NCBI RefSeq assembly: GCF_014646895.1
Contig: NZ_BMOD01000002.1
Location: forward strand, 473,248-537,247
Direction: 5' to 3'
From: Deinococcus roseus
Lineage (GTDB): Bacteria > Deinococcota > Deinococci > Deinococcales > Deinococcaceae
Length of the DNA stretch: 64,000 bases
Part shown: positions 62,501 to 64,000 of the stretch, one piece after another
How the letters are laid out: each line of letters starts with the position of its first letter
Numbering within the stretch: position 1 is the stretch's first letter
Notes under the pieces: generated by a model
Seen by the model: the letters and a program-made list of their open reading frames with translations, nothing else
What the model was told of the DNA's origin: nothing
Database searches by the model: none
Program-made: the position numbers and the translations under genes

Positions 62501-62757
62501 AGATCGACCGGTCTTTCGTGAAGAACCTGGAGACAGACACCTCCAGCCCCATCATCGATGCCATCATCGCCATGAGCCACCAGCTCGGCAAAACCGTGAT
62601 TGCCGAGGGCGTGGAAACCCTGGAGCAGGTGGAATGGCTCAAAGCCCGCGATTGCGACTATGTGCAGGGATACTACTACGCCAGACCCATGCCCGCAGGT
62701 GATTTTGTGAAATTTGTGGAGCAATTTCTGGAGCAGCTCAACCCTGAAAATCCCTGA
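59590..62757 (+). CDS. multi-PAS GGDEF-EAL protein
   Basis: The 1055-residue cytoplasmic protein has four or five N-terminal PAS domains (about 20-610, each later one closing with a MGTSWDITREK or GTAQDITESK type PAC end), then a GGDEF domain with SGDEF (701-705) and an EAL domain with EALLRW (E829) and DDFGTGYSSL. The GGDEF variant has Ser at position 1 (active in other proteins), and the EAL residues appear intact, so either activity is possible. It has no membrane helix. The TTG start at 59590 is fixed by AGAGGAGG 5 nt upstream; TACAAT is in the upstream region. Confidence 0.93.
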   Translation: MIPFHKNPLGLPRVSSTLKQLLQGAQGWMFLVSPEGKILQVSESVSRDLHLDSRLSGLPLQDLDAWTPESRQKLEHLFGNAPLPAEIQLDMTSHQGLHFTLTPIQGPTGKTTSVVLETQPQQAADQTLSGVLEHAQIALAVLDGNEKLLWGNRALSKLLGVPHEDLSQVHLPRVIGMSVADRSLDDLQFHTKWLREDGQAIWINVGVRQIAPFDTGTPYTLLELSDATAELSVRHELEGMRSQLEFALQSSGVGTWEWEVQSDTLTWDARMCEMYGLQQDTFLGRFADWPPLVHPEDSAKVVGFTFQALSGHSNEAEFRILLPDGSVRHTKVVAHQIKDGAGHTLKIMGTSWDITREKRIELDLREAHRIAQIASWKWDLVHSTLDWSDEFRRMLGFTAEAPVPDIDTLNAVLAPHSRQTLQEVMQEAILNQDDFALDVELQGKSKTRWLHLKGRIAQNREGQAVMVYGTAQDITESKTAREELLILSNRLLLATEAGGIGIWEWDSASMCIEMDRKMCDLMGLPEGSPSNQDVYRMIHERIHQDDQLLLEEFFRSVAEGKQQGQDILHADFRVLLPRNRVRVLRSHAKVLPGSNPGSYRMLGTAWDITDQKTTEHLIRHQANHDALTDLPNRRLFFELLSQEIKNTQRTDQACAVLFIDLDRFKEVNDTYGHQAGDELLKEVSNRLKMCTRASDVLARLSGDEFVIMLTHLTEITPAAMIAERILAILSHPVRIGRENLTITASIGIAVYPDDADDANKLLIYADQAMYNAKNEGKNRYAFFQKAMQDQAVEKRTLTVELNQAIKRNELEMYYQPILDLNSHRIVKAEALLRWKHPEKGFISPAVFIPIAEESDLIHALGDWVFRTVIQQVKVWNRLDMQPIDVSVNVSAKQFLQKGTMERFMGYIQEAGISPDRLIIEITESVFLQDAFEIAEQFRLIQEAGIRLALDDFGTGYSSLNYLTRFDTRFIKIDRSFVKNLETDTSSPIIDAIIAMSHQLGKTVIAEGVETLEQVEWLKARDCDYVQGYYYARPMPAGDFVKFVEQFLEQLNPENP

Positions 62758-62787
62758 GCATGCACCTCAACCCAACCACACAACAGC

Positions 62788-62821
62788 AAGCATCCACCTG
62801 TCTCGGCACAGGTGGATGCTT
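62788..62821. terminator. 14-bp perfect hairpin after the GGDEF-EAL gene
   Basis: AAGCATCCACCTGT-ctcggc-ACAGGTGGATGCTT, without a T run. It probably ends the preceding transcript. Confidence 0.65.
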
Positions 62822-63026
62822 CATGCACGCTGCAATGGCAGCAAGACCCATCAAGTTCACAAAAGGGATGCTCATCTGCTGAAAATCAGAAAGGATTTGA
62901 ATGGTTTCATTGTAAAGACCTGCGCTGAAACACCCCTGAAAACCAGGCTTCAGAAAGTCTTGAGGGTTGAAAGGACAGCCAGGGTGTTTTAGAGAGCTAT
63001 CATGATCTCCCCTTAGACTGCTAGCT

Positions 63027-63455
63027 ATGAAGAAAGCAATCGCTGTTGCAACTGTCCTTCTGGGAACGGCTGTGGGTCCTGCTGCCCTGGCTGCATCTGA
63101 CGTTTTCACTCCTGTTGCTGCCCCCCAGATGGTCAGTGACCTGATCCTTTATCCTGGTGCTGCCCGGCTGGTCGAGCCCAAACAAAAAGCCAAAGTGGAC
63201 GCTTCGGTCACCAAGATTTTCGGGGCCTTCAACATCAAATGCAGCAGCATCGAGGAAATTTTCTGGAGCACCAAAACCCCCCAGGAAAAAGTGCTGACAG
63301 GCTTCAAGGTGCAGATGGACAAATTAAAATACACCTATGAGGTGGTCCAGCGCATCAAAACCGGATCTGTCATCAAAATCAACGCCGGAAAACAGCAGTT
63401 GCACGGCCTGTGGGATTACAGCGCCAAAACCACCATGCTGGCCCTGTGCAAGTGA
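63027..63455 (+). CDS. small secreted protein
   Basis: A 142-residue exported protein (signal peptide ending AALA, then ASDVFT). The mature part has two Cys (IKCSSIEE and the C-terminal LALCK) that may form one disulfide, and a repetitive beta pattern (VSDLILYPGAARLV, YTYEVVQRIKTGSVIKI). No family is recognised. TAGACT lies 7 nt before the ATG, so the message is probably leaderless. Terminated at 63475. Confidence 0.72.
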   Translation: MKKAIAVATVLLGTAVGPAALAASDVFTPVAAPQMVSDLILYPGAARLVEPKQKAKVDASVTKIFGAFNIKCSSIEEIFWSTKTPQEKVLTGFKVQMDKLKYTYEVVQRIKTGSVIKINAGKQQLHGLWDYSAKTTMLALCK

Positions 63456-63474
63456 ACCTGACAGGCTCTGCCTT

Positions 63475-63499
63475 CCCGCTGCAAAGCGGGATTTTTTTT
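63475..63499 (+). terminator. terminator of the small secreted protein gene
   Basis: CCCGCT-gcaa-AGCGGG then A and eight T. Confidence 0.9.
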
Positions 63500-63530
63500 A
63501 GCTTTTCCGTGCCCAGATCTCACCCCCATC

Positions 63531-63881
63531 ATGAATCATGAAAGCATGGATGAAAATCAGAACAAACACCTTGAATTGCTTGCTCCTGAACGCATCATTG
63601 ATCTGGCCAACCAGGGATTTGTCCTGGACCTTGAGGCGCCCATGATGGTCATCACCCGTGACCTGGGCGGCACCATCACCACCGAAATCACAAAAGAGCA
63701 ACACGAAGCCCTCAGGCGTGTCCGTGACATGGAAGCTGGACTGCTGCACCAGTACTGGGTGGGCGACGAATGGAAAGCCGGAGATCGCCTGAACTACCAG
63801 TCTCCGCTGGTGCTTCCTGAACAGCCCAATGCAAATGGCAAATATGCTGTGGTGCTGCACCTCAACCGGGTGATTCACTGA
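63531..63881 (+). CDS. hypothetical protein
   Basis: A 116-residue acidic soluble protein, unrecognised. MMVITRDLGGTITTEITKEQ and YWVGDEWKAGDRLNYQSPLV are its most distinctive segments. No SD is clear; ATG 63546 (MDENQ) is an alternative start. It is separated from the previous gene by a strong terminator. Confidence 0.62.
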   Translation: MNHESMDENQNKHLELLAPERIIDLANQGFVLDLEAPMMVITRDLGGTITTEITKEQHEALRRVRDMEAGLLHQYWVGDEWKAGDRLNYQSPLVLPEQPNANGKYAVVLHLNRVIH

Positions 63882-63972
63882 AGCTGAAAACCAGATCAAA
63901 CTGGACAACAAAAGAAGATGAACCTGTTAGACTTTTGCACACTCCGAGAACACAGATCAGAATGGAGTGAGC

Positions 63973-64000
63973 ATGACACGCAGAAAGACCAACACCTACA
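63973..64000 (+). CDS. 5' end of a gene cut by the window end
   Basis: ATG at 63973, preceded by GGAG 5 nt upstream, opens a frame MTRRKTNTY that is not closed by 64000. TAGACT at about 63930 could be its -10. Too short to assign. Confidence 0.45.

Noticed and set aside
61177..62724. Minus-strand frame of 515 codons opposite the GGDEF-EAL gene
   Set aside because: Antisense shadow of clearly coding sequence; no motifs.

Overview
The window is bacterial chromosome with housekeeping and accessory metabolic genes on both strands. It most resembles Deinococcota, probably the genus Deinococcus; I cannot name the species. The pointers are an outer-membrane protein built as SLH domain, coiled coil and C-terminal barrel; the futalosine menaquinone gene mqnC; many genes whose start codon lies 5-8 nt after a TANNNT -10 box, the leaderless style described for Deinococcus; and a topoisomerase I with C-terminal repeats and a Lys/Ala-rich tail. 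I saw no rRNA, CRISPR array, insertion sequence or prophage. There is one tRNA (Gln, UUG) and one clear riboswitch (SAM-I).

Layout. 1-10 kb: a surface lipoprotein, a TPR protein, TrhO, the SLH/collagen/barrel protein, YigZ, a NUDIX hydrolase divergent from a cell-wall amidase, a PAP2 phosphatase, and an esterase coupled to an orphan amino-acid ABC permease. 10-12.6 kb: a Re-citrate-synthase-like HMGL enzyme divergent from an HTH-citrate synthase fusion that lacks a catalytic His, with two leaderless promoters and a palindrome between them. 12.6-22 kb: VOC protein, DusB, GNAT, ArgB, tRNA-Gln, Lrp regulator, HAD-like protein, EamA transporter, DusA and a CHASE2 histidine kinase. 22-31 kb: DUF2971 protein, MqnC, two tandem GGDEF paralogues (one degenerate), TopA, CpXC protein, branched-chain aminotransferase. 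31-39 kb: YdcF-like protein, orphan solute-binding protein, FtsY, small unknowns, a second EamA transporter, a dynamin-like GTPase and two overlapping NUDIX genes. 39-45 kb: two CHRD lipoproteins, L-serine dehydratase operon under a GntR-type palindrome, two tandem esterases, SAM riboswitch with metY. 45-52.4 kb: a large secreted protein, then a four-gene operon (membrane solute-binding-like protein, TelA, solute-binding/VWA lipoprotein, XpaC-like protein). 52.4-64 kb: a YgfZ operon, two c-di-GMP enzymes, a secreted pullulanase, small secreted and unknown proteins, and the first codons of a gene cut by the window end.

The strongest lead for a new system is the divergent citrate synthase pair at 10033-12601. 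An apparently inactive Si-type citrate synthase fused to a DNA-binding domain could sense a citrate-cycle metabolite and control a Re-type citrate synthase. Next are the TelA/XpaC/VWA operon with 11-bp direct repeats in its promoter, and the outer-membrane protein with a collagen-like periplasmic stalk. Several intergenic regions carry low-complexity inverted-arm islands (one a perfect 30-bp inverted repeat around a 43-codon ORF), and two stretches near the tRNA and HAD genes look like structured RNAs.
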